A stretch of DNA of 64,000 nucleotides, taken from assembly GCA_036898135.1 (NCBI GenBank), contig CM072513.1:33831691-33895690 (forward strand), written 5' to 3'. The notes beneath the pieces were generated by a model. It had not been told where the DNA came from, made no database searches, and saw only the letters and a list, made by a program, of their open reading frames with translations. The number at the start of each line of letters is the position of its first letter. The stretch's first letter is position 1. Both the position numbers and the translations under genes were made by a program. The DNA is from Oncomelania hupensis. Taxonomy: Eukaryota > Mollusca > Gastropoda > Littorinimorpha > Pomatiopsidae. Positions 30,368-40,906 of this stretch are shown here, piece after piece.

Positions 30368-30735
30368 AATCAATGGCTGCTGTTTTTGTTTAGGGGCAAT
30401 TTTGAACACAATCTTTTTTGGATATTACTAGCAGCAGCGTATAGTATAAATTTGAATTAAGTACAATTTATGAAATTTATATTGGAGAATATTATTCTTC
30501 AATTTAAATAGGTTTCAGAGCATATAGACTGGTTTTTGAACGTTGTTACTAATCTTCTCACTGAAGGTAGGCCTATTCGTTACGATTCTATTATACTAGC
30601 TTATACTGATACTCATTAACTCAATGCTGATTTGTTTTGATGGTTACTGCTAAGTATTAGTATTTATTGATCATTGCAAATTTTGGCAGGATTCTAGGCT
30701 AGTTGGTTTAAATCTAGGTCACATTAGTACTAACA

Positions 30736-31635
30736 ATGGCTGAAAGAAAAAACAGTGGCACAAAAATTGCCACTAAAAAGAATCAGAAAAACACTCAGGG
30801 GCATGTACCTTGGGTGTGTTTGAAATGTGATGATGCTATTGATGATGGGCAAGGTGACATAACCATACAATGTTTCCTCTGTAAGGAATTTTGCCATAAA
30901 TCTTGCAGTGGGTTGACTAATGCACAGTTCAACTGTTGTAGGGGTGCTAGCTCTATTCAGTGGACTTGTGATGGGTGTGGAGAGAAGGAGGTGATAGTGA
31001 AATCACAAATAGAGGCTAAACTTGATGGTATTTTTCAACTGCTGCAAACAATGACCACGAGACTTGAACAATTAGAAATGAGGCATGACCAGGAGGAACA
31101 CATAGAACAAATTATTGAAAAGAAGGTGGAAAACTACTTACGTGAGACAGAAGAGAAGGAAAAAAGGAAGCTGAACATAATTGTTGTAAATCTTGCTGAG
31201 AGCACAAAGGAAACTTCAGAGGAAAGAAAGATGGAAGACAGAGACAGAGTAAGAGCACTGATTAGCCAAATTCCAGAAGTGAAGGCTGAAGAGGCAAAAA
31301 ACCCAGTGAGGTTGGGTCCATTGAGAATAGGGCAAAATGTAAAACCAAGGATGCTGAGAATGGAGGTGGGAAGTGAAGAGACAAAAATCCAAATCTTGAA
31401 GGGCATTTTCCAGCTAAATAAAAACAAACCTCCCATGGAACGTATTTTTATAAATACTGATAATACACCAAAGGAGAGAGAAAAAATCAAACAACTTAGA
31501 GCTGAAATGAGCATGAGGAAAGAAGAAGGGGAGACTGATCTTCGCATTGACTATAGAAAGTTTGAAATTGTCAAGCGGCAAGTTAGACCTGACCAGCGTC
31601 AAGGAGCTGCAGCTCCACAGACGCAGGGGAATTGA
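30736..31635 (+). CDS. LINE ORF1: PHD finger, coiled coil, nucleic-acid binding
   Basis: 299 residues. Cysteines and histidine at 28, 31, 46, 49, 54(H), 57, 78 and 81 form a complete C4HC3 PHD-type zinc finger. A heptad-like Glu/Lys/Leu stretch at ~88-140 suggests a trimerising coiled coil. The part after KLNIIVVNLAES (about 146) resembles the RRM-like/C-terminal region of L1- and CR1-type ORF1 proteins, which bind the LINE RNA. Start at ACAATGG; a separate ORF2 follows after the stop. Confidence 0.8.
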   Translation: MAERKNSGTKIATKKNQKNTQGHVPWVCLKCDDAIDDGQGDITIQCFLCKEFCHKSCSGLTNAQFNCCRGASSIQWTCDGCGEKEVIVKSQIEAKLDGIFQLLQTMTTRLEQLEMRHDQEEHIEQIIEKKVENYLRETEEKEKRKLNIIVVNLAESTKETSEERKMEDRDRVRALISQIPEVKAEEAKNPVRLGPLRIGQNVKPRMLRMEVGSEETKIQILKGIFQLNKNKPPMERIFINTDNTPKEREKIKQLRAEMSMRKEEGETDLRIDYRKFEIVKRQVRPDQRQGAAAPQTQGN

Positions 31636-31653
31636 ATTAGAGCCGATACTGAG

Positions 31654-34431
31654 GTGCATGTAAATAGTTTTAATCATTCTACAAATTTTTTGTACAGTAA
31701 TGTGGATTCACTATTGAATAAAAAAAGTGAATTACTTCATCTGATTGATGAACTAAAACCTGATATTATCGGGATTACAGAATTTAAGGCTAAAAATCAG
31801 TTTTATGTTCCCTTGGACTTGGAATATGAGGTTCCAAACTATGACTTGTTCATGAATAAAGACCCTAAAAGAGGTGTTGCACTATATTTTCATAAAAAAA
31901 TTAATGCTAAAGAATACTGTTTGCTGGGAAATACGAAGTTTGAGGAGTGTGTTTGGGGAACATTTGTTGGTGGAAAGGGAGAAAGGGTACTCATAGGTTG
32001 TGTATATAGAAGCCCCAACTCATCAGTCGATAATGACGAACTTTTATTTGAATCAAATGTAAGATGGGATGGTGAATGGTGTGGAGATAAAAATAATACA
32101 TTTATTGAATGTATCAGGGATGCATATCTTATACAGAAAGTCAACAACCCTACTAGGCATAGAGAAGGACAAAAATCAACACTAGATGATCTTATATTGG
32201 TAAATGATGATCTTTTAATATCAGATGTAATACATAGAGCTCCCCTTGGTAAAAGCGATCATGATGTGTTGATATTTGAACTATACATCCCAAAGTGTAC
32301 AGAATTGCCAATTAATAAGTATAAATTTAATTTGAGTAAAGGAAGCTATATAAATTTAAAAAAATATGTTGCTGAGTCAGGTTTAACACTTCTGGAGGAT
32401 AATGTGGAGGGTATGTGGAATAAAATCAAGAATGTAATATTGTCGGGGATGGATAGATACATTCCAAAAATAAAATGTGCTAGTCAGAAAAAAATAAAAC
32501 CATCCTGGATGAATAGTAAGGTTCTTCGAAAGATAAAGAAAAAACATAAACTGTATAAGAGATTCTTACAGAGCAAACTTGGTTTAGATTATAATAAATA
32601 TATAGTAGTAAGAAATCAGTGCAACAGAATAATTAAAAATGCAAAAAGAGAATTTGAGATGAAAATTGCACATGATTGTAAAAGCAAACCTAAACAATTT
32701 TGGAAGTACGTTCAGGAACAGACGAGAAGTAGTGTTGGTGTAAATGCGCTTAAAAAAGGTGATGGTAGTTTTGCGGTATCAGATTCAGACAAAGCGGAAA
32801 CATTGAATAATTTTTTTGCAAGTGTATATGTAGAAGAGGATATGACAAATATTCCAAATCTTGAGAAATGTAGTAAATCAAATGGTATTTCATTAGCTGA
32901 TATTAAATTTACTCCTGCGGCAGTTAAAGCAAAATTAAGTAACCTAGACCCAACAAAGGCTCAGGGACCTGACCAAATTCCTTCAAGAGTTTTAAAAGAA
33001 TTATGCAATGAATTGGCTGTACCACTTTGTAATTTGTTTAATTTATCACTAGAGACTGGTCAGTTACCGAAGGATTGGAAGACCGCTGAAGTTACTGCCA
33101 TATTTAAAAAAGGTACACGCTCTGACCCAGGGAACTATCGTCCTGTTAGTCTTACATGTATATCTTGTAAAGTTTTAGAGTCACTAATTAGAGACGAATT
33201 AGTTAATTTCTTTACTGATAATAACTTGTATGCGAAATGTCAGCATGGTTTTAGAAAAAAAAGATCATGCGTTACACAGTTACTTCAAGTTATGGAGGAT
33301 ATTACATCATACATGGACAGCAGGAACCCTGTGGACATTATTTATTTAGACTTCCGTAAAGCATTTGATACTGTACCCCATGAACGCCTTTTAAGAAAAT
33401 TAGAAGCTTACGGTATTAATGGAAATGTTGTGTCTTGGATTAGGGAATTTCTTTCAGATAGAATTCAAACTGTTAAAGTGGGAGATGCACTGTCTGATAA
33501 ATTGGAGGTTGTTAGCGGAATTCCTCAGGGCAGTGTTCTTGGACCCGTTTTATTCACTATTTTTATTAATGACCTACCAGATGGTATTGCTAGCCCTTGT
33601 AAATTATTTGCTGATGATACAAAGATATACAATACAGTGAATAATTCTAAACTTTTACAACAGGATCTAGATAAACTACAAAAATGGACTGAGATGTGGA
33701 ATTTATTTTTTAACGTTGAAAAATGTAAGGTTTTGCATGTAGGTCGAAGAAATCCTGGGCATGAGTATAAGATGGGTGTTAACGGTTTAGACAAACTGTT
33801 ACAATCATGTGAAGAAGAAAAAGACCTTGGAGTAACTTTTAATATGTCCTTAAATTTTGACACTCATATTCAGAACAGCATAAACAAAGCAAATAAAATG
33901 ATTGGACTAATTAAAAGAACTTTCAAATTTATCAATAAAGAATCATTTTGTATGTTGTATAAGGCTTTGGTGAGGCCCCATCTGGAATATGCAAATTCTG
34001 TATGGTATCCTAAACTTAAACGGCAGTCTATTGCTATAGAGAAAGTTCAAAGAAGGGCAACAAAGTTACTTATAGAATGTAGAAAAATGTCCTATAAAGA
34101 GCGACTTTTATTCCTTGGTTTACATTCACTGTCTGGTAGGAGATTACGAGGTGACCTAATACAAGTATTCAAAATTTATAATAACATTGATGACTTAGAA
34201 TGGAATGACTTTTTTGCTAATCCTCATAGTAATACGACACGCTTATCTGAAGGCAAAATCTTTGTTAGACACTGTAACACTAATATTAGGAAATTCTCTT
34301 TTTCATATAGAACTGTAAGACATTGGAATGACCTTCCAATGTCTTTAAAGAGTGCTAAAACTACTAATCAGTTCAAAAACCAGTTGGATGCAATTCCAAA
34401 ATGTATAGACTTATTTTACAGCTATGATTAA
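31654..34431 (+). CDS. LINE ORF2: endonuclease plus reverse transcriptase
   Basis: 925 residues. Residues 1-210 are an APE-type endonuclease (YSNVDSLLNKKSELLHLI, ITEFKAKN with the catalytic Glu, VYRSPNSS, and SDHD at ~201-204). The block that should hold the GDFN motif, between NDELLF and ESNVRWDGEW, is missing although the frame stays open, so nicking activity is doubtful. RT follows: QGPDQIPSRVLKELCNEL, YRPVSLTCISCKVLESLI, IYLDFRKAFDTVPHERLL, SGIPQGSVLGPVLF and the catalytic FADD at 652-655. The C-terminus is RT-thumb and connection; no RNase H is seen. The first ATG is used, but the true start could be slightly upstream. Confidence 0.85.
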   Translation: MHVNSFNHSTNFLYSNVDSLLNKKSELLHLIDELKPDIIGITEFKAKNQFYVPLDLEYEVPNYDLFMNKDPKRGVALYFHKKINAKEYCLLGNTKFEECVWGTFVGGKGERVLIGCVYRSPNSSVDNDELLFESNVRWDGEWCGDKNNTFIECIRDAYLIQKVNNPTRHREGQKSTLDDLILVNDDLLISDVIHRAPLGKSDHDVLIFELYIPKCTELPINKYKFNLSKGSYINLKKYVAESGLTLLEDNVEGMWNKIKNVILSGMDRYIPKIKCASQKKIKPSWMNSKVLRKIKKKHKLYKRFLQSKLGLDYNKYIVVRNQCNRIIKNAKREFEMKIAHDCKSKPKQFWKYVQEQTRSSVGVNALKKGDGSFAVSDSDKAETLNNFFASVYVEEDMTNIPNLEKCSKSNGISLADIKFTPAAVKAKLSNLDPTKAQGPDQIPSRVLKELCNELAVPLCNLFNLSLETGQLPKDWKTAEVTAIFKKGTRSDPGNYRPVSLTCISCKVLESLIRDELVNFFTDNNLYAKCQHGFRKKRSCVTQLLQVMEDITSYMDSRNPVDIIYLDFRKAFDTVPHERLLRKLEAYGINGNVVSWIREFLSDRIQTVKVGDALSDKLEVVSGIPQGSVLGPVLFTIFINDLPDGIASPCKLFADDTKIYNTVNNSKLLQQDLDKLQKWTEMWNLFFNVEKCKVLHVGRRNPGHEYKMGVNGLDKLLQSCEEEKDLGVTFNMSLNFDTHIQNSINKANKMIGLIKRTFKFINKESFCMLYKALVRPHLEYANSVWYPKLKRQSIAIEKVQRRATKLLIECRKMSYKERLLFLGLHSLSGRRLRGDLIQVFKIYNNIDDLEWNDFFANPHSNTTRLSEGKIFVRHCNTNIRKFSFSYRTVRHWNDLPMSLKSAKTTNQFKNQLDAIPKCIDLFYSYD

Positions 34432-34520
34432 TATGTAGGCAAATTGCATGCAAGGCAGACCATTGTAAATAAATATAAAAGATGGGACGTTCAGAAAGGC
34501 TCCACGGCCTACATCTGTCC

Positions 34521-34550
34521 CTACTACTACTACTACTACTACTACTACTA
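34521..34550 (+). repeat. (CTA)n tail of the LINE
   Basis: Ten CTA units close the 3' UTR, the microsatellite-type 3' end seen in CR1/RTE-like elements. Confidence 0.8.
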
Positions 34551-34596
34551 ATAAAATATGTGAACACTAAATTGATCATAACAAAGTATTATTCTA

Positions 34597-34698
<102 letters not shown>

Positions 34699-34949
34699 TC
34701 TCATATCACCTGGTTTCTGGCAACACACGTATGTTACGCGACCTTACTTGTGTCAACATGGATAGGAAAGTGTCAACATTGAAATGTTATCAGAAAACGG
34801 GTACACTTTTTTTTGCTGTTTTGGATTACATGGGACATAAATCGTGTTTTTTTGACATGTTGTCAAAAACCTGTACTATGAATGCAGTTAGTTCCCTTGC
34901 TACACTCTGTCGTGCTTCTGAGGGTCCATATTAATTTTTGATGAGACAG

Positions 34950-35030
34950 GCTAATAGTGAATGAATGAGAGCACGCGCTGTGAAGTGACGTCTTGTCTGT
35001 GATGTGTGACGTAGCACGAAGACGCTCAAA
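34950..35030 (+). promoter_or_regulatory. Candidate promoter of the zinc-finger gene
   Basis: Upstream of ATGGCGGAGC it carries TGACGTCTTG and GTGACGTAGC (CRE-like) words and shares ~35 bases with 29905-29950. No TATA box is seen. Confidence 0.4.
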
Positions 35031-35048
35031 ATGGCGGAGCTCAAATCG
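35031..35048 (+). CDS. Zinc-finger gene, exon 1 (coding part)
   Basis: Encodes MAELKS with a strong donor (TCG then GTGAGT). Phase 0. The start is supported by AAAATGGCG context and by the CpG-rich upstream sequence. Confidence 0.5.
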
Positions 35049-35149
35049 GTGAGTGGATAATTATGTCTTTTGTAAATACTTATCAACGTTTAATTTGTTT
35101 TGAAATAACTTTAATAGTACGTAAAGCTCTGCTCCATAGTCTGCTCTCT

Positions 35150-35395
35150 TCACTTCTGACTTTTACGACCCTCCTGGCGCCCTTGTCTCATCTCTGTTGC
35201 CGCTTTGTGCGCTCCATATCACCGTCATCGCTACCTTCAGACTCAGAATCAATGCATTTCCTCCTTCTGAAAATTGTAGCACCGCTCCTTTTACACGTGC
35301 CATTCTACTGCATATTGACTTCTTATAACAACGGCCTCCCTTCAACCAAGTCCCCTATGCGCTAATGTGTCCGGGGACGTTAATCTAACAAACGT
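35150..35395 (+). repeat. Dispersed repeat shared with 43055-43305
   Basis: Shares GCC.CTTGTC.. , ATTCTACTGCATATTGACTT/ATTCTGCAAAACGACTTCTT, AAGTCCCCTAT and TGTGTC(C/T)GGGGACGTTAAT with the later copy. The end can form a hairpin (GTCCCC..GGGGAC). Class unknown. This copy ends in an AACGTGAACGTG tail. Confidence 0.6.
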
Positions 35396-35927
35396 GAACG
35401 TGAACGTGCAGGAATGCATTATGTAGGCTACTTATGTAGCCATTCTTGCGTTGTAGTTGCACTTCAGTTTTGTAAAATATGAAGTTATAGTAAAAATTGA
35501 CTTGTTGCAATTTGCCATTAATTTTTGGGAAATGCGTATTAAAAATTAATATTGTAATGTTACTATGGTAAATATTGCCCCAATTAGAATTCCATAATCG
35601 TATAACGCATTGTCTAAAGCAGTGTCGACATCCTGTCTGTACATGTCGATCCTCTTGTCTGCTGTATCAACATAAAGTTTTGCATGGAAAATACACTATA
35701 GGCTGTCAACAATTGTCGACCTTGGCATTGTGAGGGTTAAATCAGAAAAGAAATATTACTTTTTTTTTTAGATCTAAATGTCTAATCTGGCTGGGGATTG
35801 AATGCTCAAATTTGAGATTTGTTGACTGGCTGTTGTATCTAATTTCTCTCAATATATTTTTAAATCGTTGAAGTCATTATAGACGTATACCTGGTTGTTT
35901 ATTTTCTTATGTACTGTGTTTAAACAG

Positions 35928-36026
35928 CGAGTTCCGAGGATAAAGTAGCAGCATAGCTGGAAACATCACCGTTAGCCCGCAAAAAAGCAGCGCATCGCTC
36001 TGTTTCCACTGCCCCATCTCAAACTG
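35928..36026 (+). pseudogene. Degenerate duplicate of zinc-finger gene exon 2
   Basis: TTTAAACAG then CGAGTTCCGAGGATAAAGTA and CTGGAAACATCACCG mirror real exon 2 (CGAGTCCTAAGGAGAAAGTC, TTGGAAACATCACAT), including flanking intron text ATGTACTGTGT and a GTAAAG donor. It has a stop (TAG) in the exon 1 frame, so it cannot replace exon 2. Confidence 0.6.
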
Positions 36027-36663
36027 GTAAAGAAGAACGTACATGTCGTCCTAAAGTTATTCCATATTTTTTTAAAGTTGCATAACGTTTTTAACATTTT
36101 AGTAACTTTTAACATCTTCAGATTTAGTGTACACTTTTTAGTGTTGTCAATTGGACGTGAGTTTGATCATCAGTGAATTATTTTCAGACTTTTACAAACA
36201 CCTGTTATAATAGTGTACATAATGTTAATGCAATAACAGTAAGTCAAATGAAACATAAGCTGGCTGTTGTAGTATAGTTCAAAGTTCAGCGCATTAACGG
36301 AGCAAGAAGCTTCTGCTCTGATCCTCAGTCATGGAATTCCTTATATGTTATACAGTATGCTACACTTCCAACATTAAAAAAAGGCAGTTGAAAATCTGTT
36401 TGTTTTTTCAAAGAGTATTTTATGTAACAATTTCTGATCAGATAGCAGGATCATCGATTTGTTTTTCAATTGTTGTAATAATTAATAATAATTTTGACTA
36501 GTTAAAAACAGGTAATTTTTTTTTTTGGGGTGGGGGGGAGGAGGAGAGGGGAAAGGTGATGTGTTTCCAGTATGTGTGTATGGATTCGTCTGACTTGTTT
36601 TAAATTGAAAATATTTGTTTTTCTTGTAACCGGTCTTTGGGTAGGCTCGAAAAAATATTCAGT

Positions 36664-36671
36664 TATTATTA

Positions 36672-36719
<48 letters not shown>

Positions 36720-36724
36720 GTATA

Positions 36725-36766
<42 letters not shown>

Positions 36767-36767
36767 T
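36664..36767. repeat. (ATT)n microsatellite
   Basis: About 100 bases of ATT, broken by an AGTATAATT interruption near 36720. Confidence 0.9.
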
Positions 36768-36971
36768 TAAATTTATTTATTTATTTTTTTTTAATTATTT
36801 TTTTATTTTTTTATTTTTTTTAATAATAGATCTCGTTATTTGAAAACAGCAAGTCTACCGTACATCTAGATGGGAGGCAAACAGATTTAAATTTTAATGT
36901 AAATCACTTGTCAGTCTTGTAAGTTTTGTTTTTTTTTCTTTTCTGATGTACTGTGTAAATTGTTTTAACAG

Positions 36972-37083
36972 CGAGTCCTAAGGAGAAAGTCGCAACAGTG
37001 TTGGAAACATCACATGAAGGGGACTGTGAATGAGGCGGCAGCATCATCATCTCTTTCCCCTAGCTCTGCTCTATCTTCAGTTG
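36972..37083 (+). CDS. Zinc-finger gene, exon 2
   Basis: 112 bases between TTTTAACAG and GTAAGG: RVLRRKSQQCWKHHMKGTVN, EAAASSSLSPSSALSSV, plus one base. In phase with exons 1 and 3. Confidence 0.5.
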
Positions 37084-37652
37084 GTAAGGAGGTCAAATTT
37101 TCTTTAATGTATATGTACTTTAACTGACACTTATACTTTTTTCTCTCCATGGACATGTATTTTCGATTAACTAAAACAAAGGTAACTGCACAGAACTGGA
37201 GGTAATGTTTCACTCTTTACAAAAATCAACAATGACATCCGAAAAGGCATGCGCACCTCAAAGGAGGGCTGGATAGAAGATCAATGCCAGGAAATAGAGA
37301 ACAATCTTAACAAGTACAACAGCAAGAAGGCCTACAAGACTCTAAAGCGGCTGACAAGTGTTAAACAGCCCAAGGTCTCCACGATCCAAAGCAAGTCTAG
37401 CATGTACCTTCAGCCTAATCAGCCATCCCAGCAAGGTCCTCCTGAAAATAATACTCAACAGGTTGAAACCTCAAGTTGAACAAATCATAGCTGAAGAACA
37501 AGCAGGTTCAGGGCAGGGCGAAGTACCACTGAACAGATTTTCAACCTCAGAGTACTCTGTGAGAAATACCTACAGCACCAACAACATAAATACCATGTGT
37601 TTGTAGACTTCAAAAAGGCGTTTGACCGAGTCAGGCATCATCGCATGCAGCT

Positions 37653-38460
37653 TTGTGGGCAACAATGAGAGTGTACAACATCAGACCTAAAATTATTGAA
37701 GTCATCAAACGCCCGTATGACAAGGCTAGTAGTGCAGCCCTCTACAACAGCGCCATCGGAAATTGGTTCAGAACAACCATCGGTGTGCGTCAGGGATGCC
37801 TACTCTCTCCAACACTCTTCAGCATCTTCCTAGAGCGCATCATTTCAAATGCCTTTGCAGATCACGAAGGCACAGTCAGCATAGGGGGAAGAGCAATCTC
37901 CAAACTTCGTTTTGCGGATGACATTGATGGATTAGCTGAAGAGGAACAAGAACTTGAACAGCTGGTACAGAGGCTTGACACCCCCTCCAGAGCCTATAGA
38001 ATGGAAGCAGAGAAGACCAAATTGATGACCAACAACACCAATGGCATCAATACAGACATCAAAGTCCAAGACCAATCCCTCAACACAGTGCATAGCTTCA
38101 ACTATTTAGGAGCCATTGTATCAGACAGTGGATCCCGAGAGGAAGTCCTCTCCAGGATCGCACAAACAACTGCTGCCTTGGCGAGGTTGAAGCCAATTTG
38201 GAAAGACAGGACCATCAGTCTACATTCCAACGTAAGACTGCTGCGCTCTGTTGTCATCTCCATCTTCCTATACGCTTGCGAAATATGGACCCTCACAGCA
38301 GATCTACAACGAAGAATACAAAGCAGTGAGATGAGGTGCTACAGAAGACTTCTGGGCATTTCCTATACCCAGCACATAACCAACGACGAAGTCCGACAGA
38401 CCATCACACAAGCCATTGGACAACACGATGACCTGCTCACGGTGACACGTCACTTTAGCG
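37653..38460 (+). pseudogene. RTE-like reverse transcriptase fragment
   Basis: About 265 codons open through RT palm motifs (GVRQGCLLSPTLF, FADDIDG), thumb and the ISYTQHITNDEVRQTITQAI connector, ending where the next insertion starts. A functional ORF would need the fingers domain and an endonuclease upstream, both absent. Confidence 0.75.
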
Positions 38461-38526
38461 CCAGCACTACAGCGCCATGATAAGGGAAAAGGAGGGAATG
38501 TTGGGGGAGGGGGTAAAATTATTGGC

Positions 38527-38528
<2 letters not shown>

Positions 38529-38582
<54 letters not shown>

Positions 38583-38631
38583 ACTTCGTGAGTTACAGAT
38601 CAAGTCTGAATGAGTGGTTTGAGTTATATTC

Positions 38632-38722
<91 letters not shown>
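38529..38722. repeat. (GA)n microsatellites
   Basis: Two GA arrays, 38529-38581 and 38634-38722, inside the FLYWCH-bearing insertion. Confidence 0.95.
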
Positions 38723-38725
<3 letters not shown>

Positions 38726-38871
38726 GTTGTGAGTGGTGTGATTGATATTATTCAGACGGAGTTGAGTTGAAATCGGGTTATTTTTCTGTTCATTACTCCT
38801 GACGTTCTTTGCCGTGGAAACATGGCAAAGATTGCAGAGTCCTACCTAAGCATACGGAGAAAATAAAAGTT

Positions 38872-39020
38872 TAGCTACAATGTCTACTCCTTCCGCTTCG
38901 ATAAGAACAGTACAAAAGATCCAGAATTGTCTTTTTGGCGATGTGACAATGGTACATGTAAGGCCAGACTGCACCTGAGAGATGGAGCAGTGGTGCAGGA
39001 GGTGGGGGAGCACCTCTCTC
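38872..39020 (+). pseudogene. FLYWCH zinc-finger fragment
   Basis: The frame from 38869 reads KFSYNVYSFRFDKN, then SFWRCDNGTCKARLHLRDG and EVGEHL. The F, Y, W-x-C, C and H positions fit the FLYWCH consensus (F/Y...WxC....C.A..H). FLYWCH/WRKY-GCM1 fingers sit at the N-terminus of many MULE transposases. The frame then falls into a CT tract. No transposase core follows. Confidence 0.65.
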
Positions 39021-39824
39021 TCTCTCTCCCTCTGTCTTCCTCTAGCGCTATAATGTACTGCGCTACAATGTACGGCGCTAAAATTTCGCCACGCTGAAAT
39101 GTACGGTGCTGAAAAGTCCCAGCGCTGAAGTGTACGGCGCTGAAGTATCCTCGCGCTGAAGTGTATGGCGCTGAAGTTCTGGTGCTGAAGTGCTGGCGCT
39201 GAAGTGACATGGAACCCCTGCTCACAATGGTGACAAAAACGGAAACTTCGATGGTATGGTCACGTCACCAGATCATTAGGTCTTGCAAAGACCATCCTGC
39301 AAGGCACAGTGCAAGGAGGTAGAAGAAGAGGGAGACCGAAAAAGAGGTGGGAGGACAACATTCAAGAATGTACTGGTTTGACACTGAGCGAAACAATCAG
39401 GGTTCCTGAGGACTGGGAAAGATGGATTACGCTGGTTAAACGATCATCTGTGGTGCCCCTACGACCTCCTAGTTACGGGATAGGATAGGATATATTACAA
39501 AGCTTAATATTAATGTGCTTTGAAACCGCACTGTTTCTGAATCCGTTTTGATTTATGATGTAATAAGCCACAAAACAAAACAACAATTTTTTGTTTCAAA
39601 ATTGTCTTCTCATTTCCATCTAAATGCTTAAACTGTAGCCCCTTTTATGAACTTGGCAAATATATCTGAAATTCGGTAAAAGGAAAAAAGTTTATGACAT
39701 CCTGATACTATCATACTAACAAAACATTCCGACGTCTGCAAATCTGAAAATCAAAATGTGTATTCTAAAAATTGAGTGGAGTAATGTTGTTTGTTTTACA
39801 TTTGCTGTTTGGTTTCTTTGGTAG

Positions 39825-39881
39825 ATGATGACAATAAATCAAGCTCTGGATGGACCAGTGTTGGAGAGCAAATTGATTCTG
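39825..39881 (+). CDS. Zinc-finger gene, exon 3
   Basis: 57 bases between TTTGGTAG and GTAAGT: completes Asp, then DDNKSSSGWTSVGEQIDS plus one base. Confidence 0.5.
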
Positions 39882-40906
39882 GTAAGTCATCACATCGGTT
39901 ATTGAAAAAAATCAGCACTGTTTTTCTCTTGTCAAGAGCAAGAACATGGATCAATCTTTCCCATATGGCAACTGAAACCATTCGTACATTTTTGCTTGAG
40001 AAGAAACATAAGTTTTTCCAAAATTCTGACGATCCTGGATTTTGTAGATGTTTGTCTGCTAAACTATTGAGTACTCATTGAGGCGCCTGTGCTCAGTTAA
40101 AAGTGATCTTTACAACAGTACCGTACTTACAACTTAATGCCACGGTTAAAAGAAGGTGAATCAGTTTCAGTGGTCGATGCTAGTGTCAAAACTAAGTGCC
40201 GTTGGCCATGGTTAAACAAAAAGAATATCACAATAGAGCGAGTTTGTTGTATGAAGTTAAGCCGTCCGAGTCTTCTGTATTGTTGGGTCTGCAGTTTGTG
40301 TTGACTATTGCCCCCGTTCTGTGCAAGAAATCGTGCAACACACCTATATGAACCAATTTCCAAGACATATTAACCTGAACTTTTCTTTAAATAAAAACTG
40401 GAACTGACTGCTTTTTGTTACACATGTCTTTGTTTCTCAGATGTTATGTACACATAACTTATTTTATTATATAAATGTGTTAGTTAAATAGCAATCTTTA
40501 ACCTCCTGATTTAAACAGAAAATTTTGCTTTACAATATTGAATATATATGTTTAAAATAAATAATTGCTGGCCCCTTCTAATTTCCTAGGTTTTGGGATT
40601 TTTTTGTGTATGTGCTAGAATTTGAAACCACAAAACATTGTGAACTTTAAACTAAATTGCCCCTGATCCCTCTGCATAGCATAATGATCAACAAAATGAT
40701 CTCTTTTATGAAAATATTCTTACCAGTGAGTAGCCTCACTACATTCTCTTTCAATGTTCCTTTTCAAGACTCTACTGCTTACATGTATATTGTCTCAAAT
40801 TCTGTCGTTTTTTCATATTGCCGAGGTTCGTAATCGAATCCTAAAAGGCGGGTGGAGTATTAATGACACTTTGGGTCAAGTACGTGGGGTTTTTGTGTGT
40901 GTGCAG

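Larger units (their letters stand above)
30340..34551 (+). mobile_element. CR1-like non-LTR retrotransposon
   Basis: Two ORFs, 18 bases apart, followed by a ~90-base 3' UTR and a (CTA)n tail at 34521-34550. Both ORFs are fully open, so the insertion is young or recently active. The 5' boundary is uncertain (somewhere between 29.97 and 30.7 kb) and no target duplication was found. Clade assignment to CR1 rests on the PHD-type ORF1 and on RT motifs. L2/Rex-like groups are alternatives. Confidence 0.75.
38446..39213 (+). mobile_element. Insertion with CACTT(T/C)AGCGCCAGCACT ends and FLYWCH domain
   Basis: Left end CACTTTAGCGCCAGCACTAC at 38451 and right end (inverted) CACTTCAGCGCCAGCACTTC ending at ~39206 form ~25-bp terminal inverted repeats. 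The right 170 bases are built from GCGCTGAAGTGTACG-like repeats. Inside lie two GA arrays and a FLYWCH zinc finger fragment. TIR plus FLYWCH points to a Mutator-like (MULE) DNA transposon remnant. A clean 9-bp target duplication was not found; instead CCTGCTCAC..GGTGAC appears on both sides. Confidence 0.6.
37225..39495 (+). mobile_element. RTE-like LINE, longest copy (split)
   Basis: Runs from 37225 to 38445, is interrupted by the FLYWCH-bearing insertion at ~38446-39215, and resumes to the GGATAGGATAGG tail at 39490. The coding block 37653-38440 reads VRQGCLLSPTLFSIFLERII, then RFADDIDGLA (RT catalytic), then SRIAQTTAALARLKPIWKDR. A frameshift near 37500-37650 separates an upstream RT piece (EEQAGSG.. 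, DFKKAFDRV). Non-functional. Sits between exons 2 and 3 of the zinc-finger gene. Confidence 0.8.
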
